In this document: piece by piece, positions 16,239 to 24,893 of the stretch
Position numbering within the stretch: position 1 is the first letter of the stretch
How the letters are laid out: the number at the start of each line of letters is the position of its first letter
Source: an uncultured Lachnospiraceae bacterium
GTDB lineage: Bacteria; Bacillota; Clostridia; Lachnospirales; Lachnospiraceae
Direction: 5' to 3'
Assembly: GCA_910588405.1 (NCBI GenBank)
Contig: CAJUPT010000020.1
Span: 1-51,986, forward strand
DNA: 51,986 nt
The notes under the pieces: model-generated
What the model was told of the DNA's origin: nothing
The model's database searches: none
What the model saw: only the letters and a program-made list of their open reading frames with translations
Program-made: the position numbers and the translations under genes

Positions 16239-16877
16239 TTACCCCCGTTTCTGTCCATACAAAAACGGCTCTGACACATGGGTGTTAAACCATTGGACCA
16301 CCGGCCCCATAAACAGGGCGGTGATCACGGTTCCTGCGCCGATGGTGACATGGCAGAGCAGACCGGTGAGGACGCAGATGGTATCGCTGGCGATTCTGCA
16401 CAGGCGGAATGCGGCGACTTTATATTTATTTGCGGCGATCAGAGACCAGGCGTCGTAAGCCGACACGCCCAGGTCCGCGGTAAAATAGACGGAGGCGGCG
16501 AAACAGGTTCCTAAAATACCTGCAAGCATCATCACAATTCTGGCGCCGATTCCCGGCGCAGGAAATAGATTGTCCAGTATCCCCCTCATAAAATCAGCCG
16601 CCATTCCTGTGAAAAACAGGTTGATTAAAGTGGCGATGCCGATATAATGCTTTTCCACGAAAAATACGCCGATCAGCAGCGCCCCTGTGACAATGAGATA
16701 GAAGGTGCTGTAGGTGGAGCCGAAAATATTGGATATTCCCGTGACAAAACAAGTAAAGGGGTCTGCCCCCAGATTGGCCTTCTGGAAAGCGCCAATGCAG
16801 AAGCCCGTGATGATGACGCCGAAGAAGGACATGGCGATTCGTTTCCACTTTTCTGGGGATGTTTTCTCCGTTGTCAT
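16239..16877 (-). CDS. YczE/YitT-like integral membrane protein
   Basis: A 212-residue protein with five to six transmembrane helices and the family's GAFQKANLGADPFTCFVTGI segment. A second, similar turn, YFTADLGVSAYDAWSLI, shows the internal duplication typical of YczE/YyaS proteins. The function of the family is uncertain; a transporter role is often assumed. It starts 1 base after the stop of the alpha-galactosidase gene, and its ribosome binding site (GGAGG) lies inside that gene, so they are cotranscribed and coupled. That could point to uptake or efflux linked to galactoside use. Confidence 0.78.
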   Translation of the reverse strand: MTTEKTSPEKWKRIAMSFFGVIITGFCIGAFQKANLGADPFTCFVTGISNIFGSTYSTFYLIVTGALLIGVFFVEKHYIGIATLINLFFTGMAADFMRGILDNLFPAPGIGARIVMMLAGILGTCFAASVYFTADLGVSAYDAWSLIAANKYKVAAFRLCRIASDTICVLTGLLCHVTIGAGTVITALFMGPVVQWFNTHVSEPFLYGQKRG

Positions 16878-16878
16878 T

Positions 16879-19110
16879 TTATTCAGCCTCCAATATGATC
16901 ATTCTGGACCAGAAATCACAGCAGGGTTCTTCTCCCTGGGGAATCTCGCCGGCAGATGCGTCCGTGGTAATGATGCCAATGTTCATCAGCTCACTTCCAT
17001 AAAATTCTCTCTGTCCTTTGCCTTCCTCGGACATGTGATAAATAAGAGACTGGTCAAGTCCCTTCAGGCGGAGTCTGCGGTATTCCCGGTTTACGTCGTT
17101 TAAGGTTTTGAAATATGCCACGATGGCCTGTCGGCGGTCCTGGGAGACCACCATCCACGCGGTGAAATTTCCCTCGAAGGGGCTTAACAGCCGGTAGAAG
17201 GTGCCGGTATGAATCAATTTCCGATATTTTTTGACAAATCGAATCTGTTCTCTGACGATTTCCCGTTCCTCCGGTGTCAGTCTGGCCAAATCCAGCTCAT
17301 AGCCGAATGCGCCGAAGGCAGCCACATAGCCCCGGGTTTTCAACGGCGTGATTCTGTTCAGCTGATGGTTGGGGGTGATGGACACATGGGCCCCCATGGA
17401 GCTAATTGGGTAGACGTAAGAGGTTCCATACTGAATCTTCTGCCGCTCCAGACCGTCGCTGTCATCGCTTGTCCAGCACTGAGGCGCATAGTAGAGCAGA
17501 CCGGGATCGAAGCGTCCGCCGCCGCTGGCGCAGGATTCAAATAAAATCTGGGGAAACTCCCTGTTCAGTCTGTCATACAGCTCATATACGCCCAAAATAT
17601 AGCGGTGGAAAATCTCTCCCTGGCGCTTGGCCTCATAAGCCTGTGAGAAGCATTCGGTGATATAGCGGTTCATATCCCATTTAATATAGGAAATCTTTGC
17701 TTCCCGCAGAAGCGCAGCCACCATCTCATAGATATGGTCCACAACCTCCTTGCGTGAGAAATCCAGCACATATTGCTTTCTGCCGTGGGAAGCATGGCGG
17801 CCGGGGGTCTGGATAATCCAGTCCGGGTGGCTGCGGTACAGATCGCTGTCCTTATTCACCATTTCCAGCTCAAACCAGAGGCCGAATTTCAGTCCCAGCG
17901 CCTCGATTTTTTCGGAAAGCCCTTTGATGCCATCCGGCAGACGCTTAAGGTTAGGGGTCCAGTCGCCTAAGCCACTGGTTTCGCCGTAGCGGGTGCCGAA
18001 CCAGCCGTCATCCAGAACAAACAGCTCAACGCCGTCCTCTTTGGCGGTCCTTGCGATGTCCAGCAGCTTTTCTTCCGTGAAATCAAAGTAGGTGGCCTCC
18101 CAGTTATTGATTAAGACAGGGCGTTCCCGGTCTCTCCAATAGCCTCTGGCCAGACGTGTCCGGTACAGCCGGTGAAAGGTCTGGCTCATACCGTTCATCC
18201 CTTCGGCGGAATATACCATGACGGCCTCCGGCGTTTGAAATTCCTTTTCGGGTTCCAGCTGCCAGGAGAAGCCGAAGGGGTTGATACCGATCATCATGCG
18301 GGTGACATCATAAGTATCCACCTCGGCCTGGGCCAGAAAATTGCCGGAGTAAACCAGGGAAAAGCCCATCACCTCGCCCTGAAATTCGTCTGCCGTAGGC
18401 CGCTTCAGCATCACAAAAGGATTATGAAAATGGCCGGAGCCTCCTCTTGTGCTGTTTACGGACTGGATGCCCTGCTGCAGGACGCGGGTTTTTACATAGC
18501 GTTCTCTCCCCCATGCGCCGGAAAACTGAATCCATTCATAATCGGCGTCGGACAGGTCTAAAGAAAGGCTCATGGCTCGGGTAATCTGGCAGGCAGCCGT
18601 TCCCTTGTTTTCAAAACGAACGCTTCTTGCGATGGCGTTTTCCTGCCTGAAAATCGTATAGACCAGCGTCATCTCGATTTGGAGCAGCTCATCTCTTAAG
18701 AGCAGCTCTAAGGTGTCCGCTTCCTCCTCCGACTCTGTGTAGGTGGCCGGCAGCCCTTTTAGAGCCGGTTTCCCCTTGTAAATTTTATGGGAAACGTATT
18801 GAAAATCTGTGATCCGGCTGCCGTTTGGCTGTAATATTTCCAGGGCCGGCATACGAAAATCCGTGGTCCCATATGCAGGATACTCCTGTTTTAGATGCTC
18901 TAACGAGAAGGAGTAATCATTGTCAAAAACATAGGCGCTGGCCGGTCGATAGCGGTTCTCCAGCAGATAACCATAATCTTCCTTCGGCGGGATTTTTTTC
19001 CCAAAATAAAGCTGGCCTAACTGGCCATTGCGCAGAATTTTCATCAGATAGCTGATCTGACCGTTATACAGGTGGAATTCTCCCGTATTCTCTTGAAAAA
19101 TGATTCCCAT
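16879..19110 (-). CDS. Alpha-galactosidase, glycoside hydrolase family 36
   Basis: A 743-residue cytoplasmic enzyme of the full-length GH36 (Aga/RafA) size. An N-terminal beta-sandwich (1-about 330) leads into a (beta/alpha)8 barrel: LFVLDDGWFGTRYGETSGLG, then ISYIKWDMNR with the nucleophile Asp near residue 478. LFESCASGGGRFDPG and CWTSDDSDGLERQKIQYGTS follow, the latter with the acid/base Asp near 548. It releases alpha-1,6-linked galactose from melibiose, raffinose and stachyose with retention of configuration. No signal peptide, so substrates must be imported, but no transporter of the usual ABC or GPH type is in the window. Its leader is an unusual 14-bp tandem array that supplies its ribosome binding site. 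Confidence 0.95.
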   Translation of the reverse strand: MGIIFQENTGEFHLYNGQISYLMKILRNGQLGQLYFGKKIPPKEDYGYLLENRYRPASAYVFDNDYSFSLEHLKQEYPAYGTTDFRMPALEILQPNGSRITDFQYVSHKIYKGKPALKGLPATYTESEEEADTLELLLRDELLQIEMTLVYTIFRQENAIARSVRFENKGTAACQITRAMSLSLDLSDADYEWIQFSGAWGRERYVKTRVLQQGIQSVNSTRGGSGHFHNPFVMLKRPTADEFQGEVMGFSLVYSGNFLAQAEVDTYDVTRMMIGINPFGFSWQLEPEKEFQTPEAVMVYSAEGMNGMSQTFHRLYRTRLARGYWRDRERPVLINNWEATYFDFTEEKLLDIARTAKEDGVELFVLDDGWFGTRYGETSGLGDWTPNLKRLPDGIKGLSEKIEALGLKFGLWFELEMVNKDSDLYRSHPDWIIQTPGRHASHGRKQYVLDFSRKEVVDHIYEMVAALLREAKISYIKWDMNRYITECFSQAYEAKRQGEIFHRYILGVYELYDRLNREFPQILFESCASGGGRFDPGLLYYAPQCWTSDDSDGLERQKIQYGTSYVYPISSMGAHVSITPNHQLNRITPLKTRGYVAAFGAFGYELDLARLTPEEREIVREQIRFVKKYRKLIHTGTFYRLLSPFEGNFTAWMVVSQDRRQAIVAYFKTLNDVNREYRRLRLKGLDQSLIYHMSEEGKGQREFYGSELMNIGIITTDASAGEIPQGEEPCCDFWSRMIILEAE

Positions 19111-19111
19111 A

Positions 19112-19209
19112 ATAAGCCTCCAAGCATAAGCTGCTAATTATAAATTGCTCATAATAAGCTGCTAAATATAAATCTTAAAACATAAGTCTTAAAACGTAAG
19201 TCTCAAAAC
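19112..19209 (-). repeat. Seven tandem 14-bp units forming the alpha-galactosidase leader
   Basis: On the plus strand, ATAAG/ATAAA recurs exactly every 14 bases: 19112 ATAAGCCTCCAAGC, 19126 ATAAGCTGCTAATT, 19140 ATAAATTGCTCATA, 19154 ATAAGCTGCTAAAT, 19168 ATAAATCTTAAAAC, 19182 ATAAGTCTTAAAAC, 19196 GTAAGTCTCAAAAC. The last three units are almost identical, and units at 19126 and 19154 match closely. On the minus strand the gene-proximal unit is GCTTGGAGGCTTAT, so it carries the Shine-Dalgarno sequence just before ATG. The array may be regulatory or a product of replication slippage. Confidence 0.85.
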
Positions 19210-19550
19210 AGTGATATGCCATCGCGTGTGTCAGGCTGTTGTCTGTTTTACATGGATATATTTTAGCGGTTTCTTTTCTTCTTACCAGCTAAAAATGTTA
19301 AAAAAAACTGTCTATCTGTTATATCAAGCGGAATTTTAAGGCATATCGTGAGACTGCCTGTTGGATGGGATGACTGTATGATCTGTTGTTATGGAAAAGA
19401 CTTTTTGCTGATTTTTATTTGTCGACTCTGCCGACTTTCATGGAAAGAATCTTGTCAAAGGAAATGAATTGTGATAGCATATTTTTGTTCCGACTATCAA
19501 TAATCAGTTATGACGCTCATAGATTTGATATTTGTGAGTGTTTTTATGAT
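19210..19550. other. Intergenic region between divergent alpha-galactosidase and MATE genes
   Basis: I see no gene. On the minus strand a TAAAAT at about 19264-19259 is a candidate -10 for the alpha-galactosidase promoter, without a clear -35, as expected for an AraC-activated promoter. The short frames on the plus strand lack ribosome binding sites. Confidence 0.35.
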
Positions 19551-19617
19551 GAAATATCAGGTGAAATGTGCCAGTAGATTCAGGAATATGTTTCACGATG
19601 ACGCGTTTTGTCGGATG
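19551..19617. repeat. Palindromic repeat family A, copy 1
   Basis: GAAATATCAGGTGAAATGTG ... CGATGACGCGTTTTGTCGGAT matches copies at 38282-38347 (GAAGTATCCGGTAAAACACG ... CGATGACGTGTTTTGTCGGAT) and, at its 3' half, 37681-37727. It lies upstream of the MATE gene. Confidence 0.65.
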
Positions 19618-19662
19618 AATAACCATGCATTCTGCATTTCCGGAGAACACAGGAGGATAAAA

Positions 19663-21057
19663 GTGGTTAAAGCAGTGAAAAAATTGTTTTCGGGGGACAG
19701 GACTTTTTATATGAAGGTTTTGGCAATGGCACTGCCGATTGCCCTGCAAAGCTTAGTGACCATCGGCGTCAATATGCTGGACACGATTATGGTGGGCAGG
19801 CTGGGCGAGGAGGCATTGTCTGCGTCTTCCCTGGCCAATCAGTTTATTAATATCTACCATATTTTCTGCATGGGTATTGGCATGGGGGCTTCGGTGCTGG
19901 TGTCTCGGTACTGGGGCATGAAAACGAAGGAGGAGGACCGGGCGTCGGAGGCTTTGAAAAAGACTATCTGTATTATGACGCGGCTGACTTTGAGCCTGGC
20001 TCTTTTATTTGCTGTGGTTACGCTGGTCATTCCCGGCACAGTGATGAAAATGTATACGACGGAAGGCTCGATTATTTCTCTTGGAATGATCTATTTCCGT
20101 TATTCTGTTGTCACCTATTTCTTTTTGGGGATGTCTCTGGTCTGTACGATTGTGCTGCGGAGCGTAGGGCAGGTGAGGATGCCGCTGTATGTATCGATCG
20201 GTGCCTTTGGCGTTAATTTTGTGGCCAATTATGCTCTTATTTTCGGCAAGCTGGGAATGCCCAGGCTTGGAATCGCGGGCGCGGCGCTGGGGACACTGAT
20301 TGCCAGAGTATTTGAGGCGGGTATTATCTGCGGGTATCTGTTTTTTATTGACAAGGCTATTGGTTTCCGGCTGAAACATCTGTTTATGAGGACCGGGGAT
20401 CTGGTGGGAGAATACATACGAATCAGTATTCCGGTTCTGGTCAGCGACGGGATTCTGGCCATCGGGAACAATACGGTGGTGATGGTAATCGGTCATCTGG
20501 GCGTGGCCTTTGTGGCGGCCAATGCCGTTACCAGCGTCACCCAGCAGATGAGCAATGTGCTGACCCAGGGCGTGTCCCAGGCCGGGGCGATTGTGACCGG
20601 TCAGACGCTGGGAGAAGGCGGCAGGGAAAAGGCGCTGAATCAGGGCTATGCCTTTCTGGGACTGGGACTATGCCTGGGCCTGTTTGCAGCGGCGGTGATT
20701 CGGCTGATCAGCGGCCCGGTGATCCATGCCTACGAGATGTCTCCTGAGACGGTGGAAATCGCCGGACAGCTGATGGACGCCATCGGCATGATTATGATCT
20801 TTCAGTCGGCCAACAGCATTATGACAAAAGGTGTGCTGCGGGGCGGCGGCGATACGAAGGTGCTTATGCTGGCTGACAATATCTTCCTCTGGCTTTTGTC
20901 AATTCCTCTCGGCATTGCGGCCGGATTTGCGCTGAAGCTTCCGGCATTCTGGATTTACACCTGCCTGAAAATCGACCAGGTGGCCAAGGCTGTCTGGTGC
21001 GTGTTCCGGCTTCGGGGCGGGAAGTGGATTAAGAAGATATCGACGGGGAGGAATTAG
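19663..21057 (+). CDS. MATE family efflux transporter
   Basis: A 464-residue membrane protein with 12 predicted helices in two MatE halves. N-terminal motifs are ALPIALQSLVTIGVNMLDTI and MVGRLGEEALSASSLANQ; the second half begins near ISIPVLVSDGILAIGNNTVV. MATE proteins export cationic compounds using Na+ or H+ gradients. The frame stays open to 19510, but the start is placed at GTG 19663 because AGGAGG lies 6 bases upstream and the protein then begins at the usual distance before helix 1. It is divergent from the alpha-galactosidase gene and has no obvious regulator. Substrate unknown. Confidence 0.88.
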   Translation: MVKAVKKLFSGDRTFYMKVLAMALPIALQSLVTIGVNMLDTIMVGRLGEEALSASSLANQFINIYHIFCMGIGMGASVLVSRYWGMKTKEEDRASEALKKTICIMTRLTLSLALLFAVVTLVIPGTVMKMYTTEGSIISLGMIYFRYSVVTYFFLGMSLVCTIVLRSVGQVRMPLYVSIGAFGVNFVANYALIFGKLGMPRLGIAGAALGTLIARVFEAGIICGYLFFIDKAIGFRLKHLFMRTGDLVGEYIRISIPVLVSDGILAIGNNTVVMVIGHLGVAFVAANAVTSVTQQMSNVLTQGVSQAGAIVTGQTLGEGGREKALNQGYAFLGLGLCLGLFAAAVIRLISGPVIHAYEMSPETVEIAGQLMDAIGMIMIFQSANSIMTKGVLRGGGDTKVLMLADNIFLWLLSIPLGIAAGFALKLPAFWIYTCLKIDQVAKAVWCVFRLRGGKWIKKISTGRN

Positions 21058-21163
21058 GGGGCGCGTTAGCAGGTGGCAGTGGGAGAGATTTTCGTTTTCT
21101 GGGATAATCGGCCGTGTCATCAAATTTGTTTCTATATATAAATGTCGTTTGAACCAGGAAAAT

Positions 21164-21187
21164 GCAACTCCATTCATACGGAGTTGC
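21164..21187. terminator. Short perfect hairpin after the MATE gene
   Basis: GCAACTCC and GGAGTTGC form an 8-bp stem with an 8-base loop. No T-run follows on the plus strand, while ATTTTCC follows on the minus strand, so terminator activity is uncertain. Confidence 0.35.
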
Positions 21188-21195
21188 CGTTATAG

Positions 21196-21342
21196 GAGGC
21201 CGATCTGTCGCAGGCAAGAAGCCTGATTGTTCCCGGTGGGGAGATTAGACGGATCGACCGGCCTGTTGTTATGGATACCTTTCGCCAGCCGGATGACAGG
21301 AAGACCATCTATTCCGAAGACGCCGACTGTATGTCAATCTAA
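21196..21342 (+). other. Short open stretch, unrecognised
   Basis: A 48-codon open frame without ATG (LIVPGGEIRRIDRPVVMDTF ... EDADCMSI, stop). An AGGAGG just upstream could only serve a rare CTG start. It may be the end of a lost gene; no family recognised. The rest of the gap up to the birA gene holds nothing else that I can support. Confidence 0.2.
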
Positions 21343-21523
21343 AAAAAACAATGGTTTACAATGGGCTTGCAATGTGCTATGATTGGTTATCATATTATAT
21401 TGCAGATTTTGTGTGCAATCAGGAAAGTTCTGCGGGCTTCGCTATGGTACATAAACGTTCTGCGGGGATGCGCAGAGCCGGAAGCATAAGAATGCAACAC
21501 CCGAATCCTATGGAGGTAACATT

Positions 21524-22501
21524 TTGAGCACAAAGGAAAACATTCTCGCTCTTTTTGAAAAAAATAGAGGAACCTATTTTTCCGGCGAGGAGATTGCGGA
21601 GCGGCTTTCGGTGTCCCGGACGGCGGTGTGGAAGGCGGTAAACAGATTACGTAGCGAAGGCTATGAGATCGACGCTGTTCAAAATAAGGGCTACTGCCTG
21701 TCTGTCAGCACGGATATTCTCTCGGCCCAGGGGATTCGGAAGTATCTGAAGTCGGTCTGCGCTTCTATGGAGCTGGAAGTGCTGCCTGTGGCGGGTTCTA
21801 CGAATGTGCTGCTGAAGGAGCGGGCAGGTGCGGGCGCAAAGGATGGGTATGCGCTGCTGGCCAATTCCCAGACTGCGGGCAAGGGAAGGCTGGGACGAAG
21901 CTTTTATTCCCCCGGTGATACCGGCGTCTATATGAGCCTTTTGCTCCGTCCCCAGGGATATTCCCCTGATCAGGCGGTGCGGCTGACGACGATGGCGGCG
22001 GTGGCGGCCTGTGAGGCCATCGAGGAGGTGTCGGGCAGGTCAGCGCAGATCAAATGGGTCAACGACGTTTATATGGACAATAAAAAAGTCAGCGGGATTC
22101 TCACGGAAGCGGCGTTCAGTTTGGAAGATAACAGTCTTGATTATATCGTGGTGGGAATCGGTATCAATGCCTATCCGCCAAAGGAGGGATTTCCCCCTGA
22201 GCTTAAGCAGATTGCCACTACGGTTTTTGAGGAGCGGCAAAACGACGGAAAGAACCGTCTGGCAGCAGCATTTTTGAACTGCTTTATGGGCTATTACGCT
22301 GCCGGAGAGAATATGGATTATGCAAAGAAATATCGAGCCAGAAGCTTGGTGATCGGCAAGGAAATCCGTGTGATTTCCCCGGCCGGTCAGAGGGAGGCGC
22401 TGGCCCTTGATGTGGATGAGGAGTGCCGTCTTGCCGTGCGGTATCAGGATGGCAGCAGGGAACTGTTGTCATCAGGGGAAATCAGTATCAGGTTTTTATA
22501 A
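21524..22501 (+). CDS. birA: Bifunctional biotin-protein ligase / biotin operon repressor
   Basis: A 325-residue protein. The N-terminal winged helix (residues about 5-65: EEIAERLSVSRTAVWKAVNR, LRSEGYEIDAVQNKGYCL) binds DNA. The catalytic core contains SQTAGKGRLGRSFYSP (the GRGRRGR-type biotinyl-AMP loop), IKWVNDVYMDNKKVSGILTE and VVGIGINAY. A C-terminal SH3-like domain ends the protein. It makes biotinyl-5'-AMP, transfers biotin to carboxylase carrier proteins, and as the class II type can repress biotin uptake genes. The TTG start sits 7 bases after GGAGG. No biotin synthesis gene is adjacent. Confidence 0.93.
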   Translation: MSTKENILALFEKNRGTYFSGEEIAERLSVSRTAVWKAVNRLRSEGYEIDAVQNKGYCLSVSTDILSAQGIRKYLKSVCASMELEVLPVAGSTNVLLKERAGAGAKDGYALLANSQTAGKGRLGRSFYSPGDTGVYMSLLLRPQGYSPDQAVRLTTMAAVAACEAIEEVSGRSAQIKWVNDVYMDNKKVSGILTEAAFSLEDNSLDYIVVGIGINAYPPKEGFPPELKQIATTVFEERQNDGKNRLAAAFLNCFMGYYAAGENMDYAKKYRARSLVIGKEIRVISPAGQREALALDVDEECRLAVRYQDGSRELLSSGEISIRFL

Positions 22502-22503
22502 AC

Positions 22504-22531
22504 TTGACATTTTTTATCCGTATGCTACAAT
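22504..22531 (+). promoter_or_regulatory. Promoter of the queT transcript
   Basis: TTGACA (22504-22509), 16-base spacer, TACAAT (22526-22531). It lies immediately after birA and about 140 bases upstream of the preQ1 aptamer. Confidence 0.65.
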
Positions 22532-22570
22532 AATCGTTGGCGAAGGTCTTTTATATTTACGAGCCTGTTT

Positions 22571-22631
22571 ATTTGCCAGATGATTTGCCGCTCTTTTGAA
22601 ATAATATAAAATATGCCGGCAAATTGTTTGC
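22571..22631. repeat. Palindromic repeat family B, copy 1
   Basis: ATTTGCCG (22583-22590) and CGGCAAAT (22617-22624) form the core stem. The flanks TTTGCCAGATGATTTGC ... CTCTTTTGAAATA match the copy at 37960-38017. It lies inside the queT leader, between promoter and riboswitch. Confidence 0.65.
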
Positions 22632-22674
22632 TCATGGGTATAAGAGAAAGGGCTGTTCGCTGTAGCAATAGAAA

Positions 22675-22720
22675 CACGTGAGTTCGAAACCATCCTCACG
22701 GAAAAAACAAAACTAAGGAG
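22675..22720 (+). ncRNA. PreQ1 riboswitch (class I)
   Basis: The P1 stem is CGTGAG (22677-22682) / CTCACG (22695-22700), enclosing the loop TTCGAAACCATC. An A-rich tail, GAAAAAACAAAACTAAGG, would fold back to make the H-type pseudoknot. The GTTC...ACCATCC loop and AAAAAACAAAACTAAGG tail are the hallmarks of preQ1-I aptamers. The tail merges with the Shine-Dalgarno AGGAG (22716-22720) of a QueT-family transporter gene, so ligand binding should sequester the ribosome binding site. The context fits the family exactly. Confidence 0.85.
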
Positions 22721-22728
22721 TGTGTACA

Positions 22729-23226
22729 ATGAAAACAAAGTTTGATGACAAGAAAACCAGAGAGATCGTCCTGGGGGCTGTGATTGCCGCGCTCTATGTG
22801 GCGCTGACGTTGCCCTTTGCGCCCATTGCTTACGGGCCGGTGCAGTTTCGGATCTCGGAGGCGCTGACGATTCTGCCCTATTTTACGCCGGCTGCGGTGC
22901 CGGGCGTGACCTTAGGCTGTCTGCTGTCCAATATTCTGATGGGCGCGCCCCTGCCGGATATCGTATTCGGGACAATTGCCACTCTGGTCGGCGCTATCTT
23001 TTCCTACCGGCTGCGGGTACATAAATATCTGGTCTGCCTGCCGCCGATTGTGGCAAACGCGCTGATTATCCCGTGGGTTCTGAAATTTGCTTACGGCGTG
23101 CCGGACCTGGTGCCGGTGATGATGTTTACGGTGGGGCTGGGAGAGGTTTTCGCCGTTGGAATTCTGGGGAATATGCTGCTGCTTGCGCTGGAACGGTGCG
23201 GGAGGGCGCTGTTTCAAAATAAATGA
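22729..23226 (+). CDS. queT: QueT-family queuosine precursor transporter
   Basis: A 165-residue membrane protein with five to six helices. Signature segments: ALTLPFAPIAYGPVQFRISE, ALTILPYFTPAAVPGVTLGC, LLSNILMGAPLPDIVFGTIA. QueT proteins are substrate-specific (S) components of ECF-type importers for preQ1/queuosine precursors; the shared energising module is encoded elsewhere. The ATG at 22729 is 8 bases after AGGAG. The preQ1 riboswitch directly in front supports the function strongly. A strong terminator follows at 23383. Confidence 0.92.
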   Translation: MKTKFDDKKTREIVLGAVIAALYVALTLPFAPIAYGPVQFRISEALTILPYFTPAAVPGVTLGCLLSNILMGAPLPDIVFGTIATLVGAIFSYRLRVHKYLVCLPPIVANALIIPWVLKFAYGVPDLVPVMMFTVGLGEVFAVGILGNMLLLALERCGRALFQNK

Positions 23227-23382
23227 AAAGGATTCTGATATGGAGTGCAGGATTTTTTGCTATGATAGTTTTTGAAAAGGAATATGAATCTGATATTAAT
23301 TAAAAGCGATGGAGGACAAAGCTATTTATGAGAAAGCTGTGATTCTTTCATAATCTATCAAACTTGCTAGTGTTTAAGCTGC

Positions 23383-23438
23383 GGCCCGGGGCGAGATGAA
23401 TTTTTTTCATCTGCTCCGGGCCAATTGATTTTTTTTTC
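23383..23438 (+). terminator. Strong rho-independent terminator before murC
   Basis: GGCCCGG-GGC-GAGATGAA pairs with TTCATCTGC-TCCGGGCC (about 17 bp with small bulges), followed by AATTGA and nine T. It separates queT from murC. Confidence 0.9.
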
Positions 23439-23487
23439 GTTTCATTTATAATATAATAAAATAGAATAGGAAAAGGGGAAAAAAACC

Positions 23488-24879
23488 ATGTATTATATAA
23501 ATTTCAACCATCCGGAATATATCCATTTTATTGGCATCGGCGGCATCAGTATGAGCGGTTTGGCGGAGATTCTTCTGGACCGGGGCTTTCAGGTCAGCGG
23601 ATCGGATATGGGGGAATCGGAGATTACGGAGCACCTTAAGAAGAAGGGCGCCCAGGTTTTTATCGGACAGGTGGCAGAAAATATCAGTTCGGACATGAAA
23701 GCCGTGGTCTATACGGCGGCCATTCATCCGGATAACCAGGAGTATCAGGCTGCCGCGGCTGCCGGGATTCCCATGCTTACCCGGGCGGAGCTTTTGGGAC
23801 AGCTGATGAAAAACTACAAAGAAGCAGTGGCAGTCTCCGGTACCCATGGAAAAACTACCACAACCTCCATGCTCACAGAGATTCTTCTGGACGCGGCCAA
23901 GGACCCGACGATTTCCGTGGGGGGTATGCTGGACAGCATTGGCGGAAATGTAAGAATCGGCAGATCGGACTGCTTTGTTACGGAAGCCTGTGAATATACA
24001 AATAGTTTTCTTTCCTTTTATCCCACCGTGGCGGCTGTTTTGAACATCAAGGAGGATCATCTGGACTTTTTCAAGGATATTCAGGATATCCGCCAGTCCT
24101 TCCGCCGGTTTATGGAGCTGGTGCCGGCCAGTGGAAGCGTGATTGTCAATGACGAGATCGACGATCTGGATACATTAGTTGAGGGGCTTTCCTGTGAGAT
24201 TGTCCGGTTTGGACAGAAGCCGGACAGTCAGTTTCATGCCATGGATGTAAGCTATGATCAGGAGGGTTGTCCGTCTTTTCTCTTAAAGGATACCCGCCAG
24301 GCGGCGCCGGTCTGTTTTGAGCGGATTTTCTTAAAGGTTCCCGGCGCCCATAATCTGGCGGACGCATTGGCGGCGGCGGCGCTGGCTTTTGTGCTGCGGA
24401 TTCCATTTGCCAGCATCAAAGCCGGTTTGGAGAATTTTCATGGCGCACACAGGCGTTTTGAGCATAAAGGGGATGTGGCCGGCATTACGGTGATCGACGA
24501 CTATGCCCACCATCCTGATGAGATCAAGGCGGCGCTGGCGGCGGCAAAACGTTGTTCCTATCATGAGCTGTGGTGCGTGTTTCAGCCGCATACATACACC
24601 AGGACAAAGGCATTCTTGCATGAATTCGCGGCGGCTTTGTCGGCGGCGGATCATGTGATTCTGGCGGATATCTATCCGGCCAGGGAGACGGATACGCTGG
24701 GGGTGAGCTCTGAGGATATCCACAGGCTGCTGGTGAAAATGGGCGTGGACTCTCATTATCTCCCCACCTTCCGGCAAATCGAAAAATTTGTGCTGGATAT
24801 TTGTCAGCCCGGCGATATGTTGATTACCATGGGCGCGGGGGACGTGGTAAAGGTGGGAGAGGATCTGTTGAAAAATTAA
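23488..24879 (+). CDS. murC: UDP-N-acetylmuramate--L-alanine ligase
   Basis: A 463-residue cytoplasmic Mur ligase. An N-terminal Rossmann domain with IHFIGIGGISMSGLAEILLD (UDP-MurNAc binding) is followed by the ATPase domain with VSGTHGKTTTTSM (P-loop, residues about 117-129), TEACEYTNSFLSFYP, and NIKEDHLDFF. A C-terminal domain has VIDDYAHHPDEIKAAL and FQPHTYTRTKAF. It joins L-alanine to UDP-MurNAc with ATP, the first step of peptidoglycan stem peptide synthesis. The length is normal. An AGGAAAAGGGG purine tract precedes the ATG. It is followed by the DnaA-box region. Confidence 0.97.
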   Translation: MYYINFNHPEYIHFIGIGGISMSGLAEILLDRGFQVSGSDMGESEITEHLKKKGAQVFIGQVAENISSDMKAVVYTAAIHPDNQEYQAAAAAGIPMLTRAELLGQLMKNYKEAVAVSGTHGKTTTTSMLTEILLDAAKDPTISVGGMLDSIGGNVRIGRSDCFVTEACEYTNSFLSFYPTVAAVLNIKEDHLDFFKDIQDIRQSFRRFMELVPASGSVIVNDEIDDLDTLVEGLSCEIVRFGQKPDSQFHAMDVSYDQEGCPSFLLKDTRQAAPVCFERIFLKVPGAHNLADALAAAALAFVLRIPFASIKAGLENFHGAHRRFEHKGDVAGITVIDDYAHHPDEIKAALAAAKRCSYHELWCVFQPHTYTRTKAFLHEFAAALSAADHVILADIYPARETDTLGVSSEDIHRLLVKMGVDSHYLPTFRQIEKFVLDICQPGDMLITMGAGDVVKVGEDLLKN

Positions 24880-24893
24880 TTTTTCAAAATATT

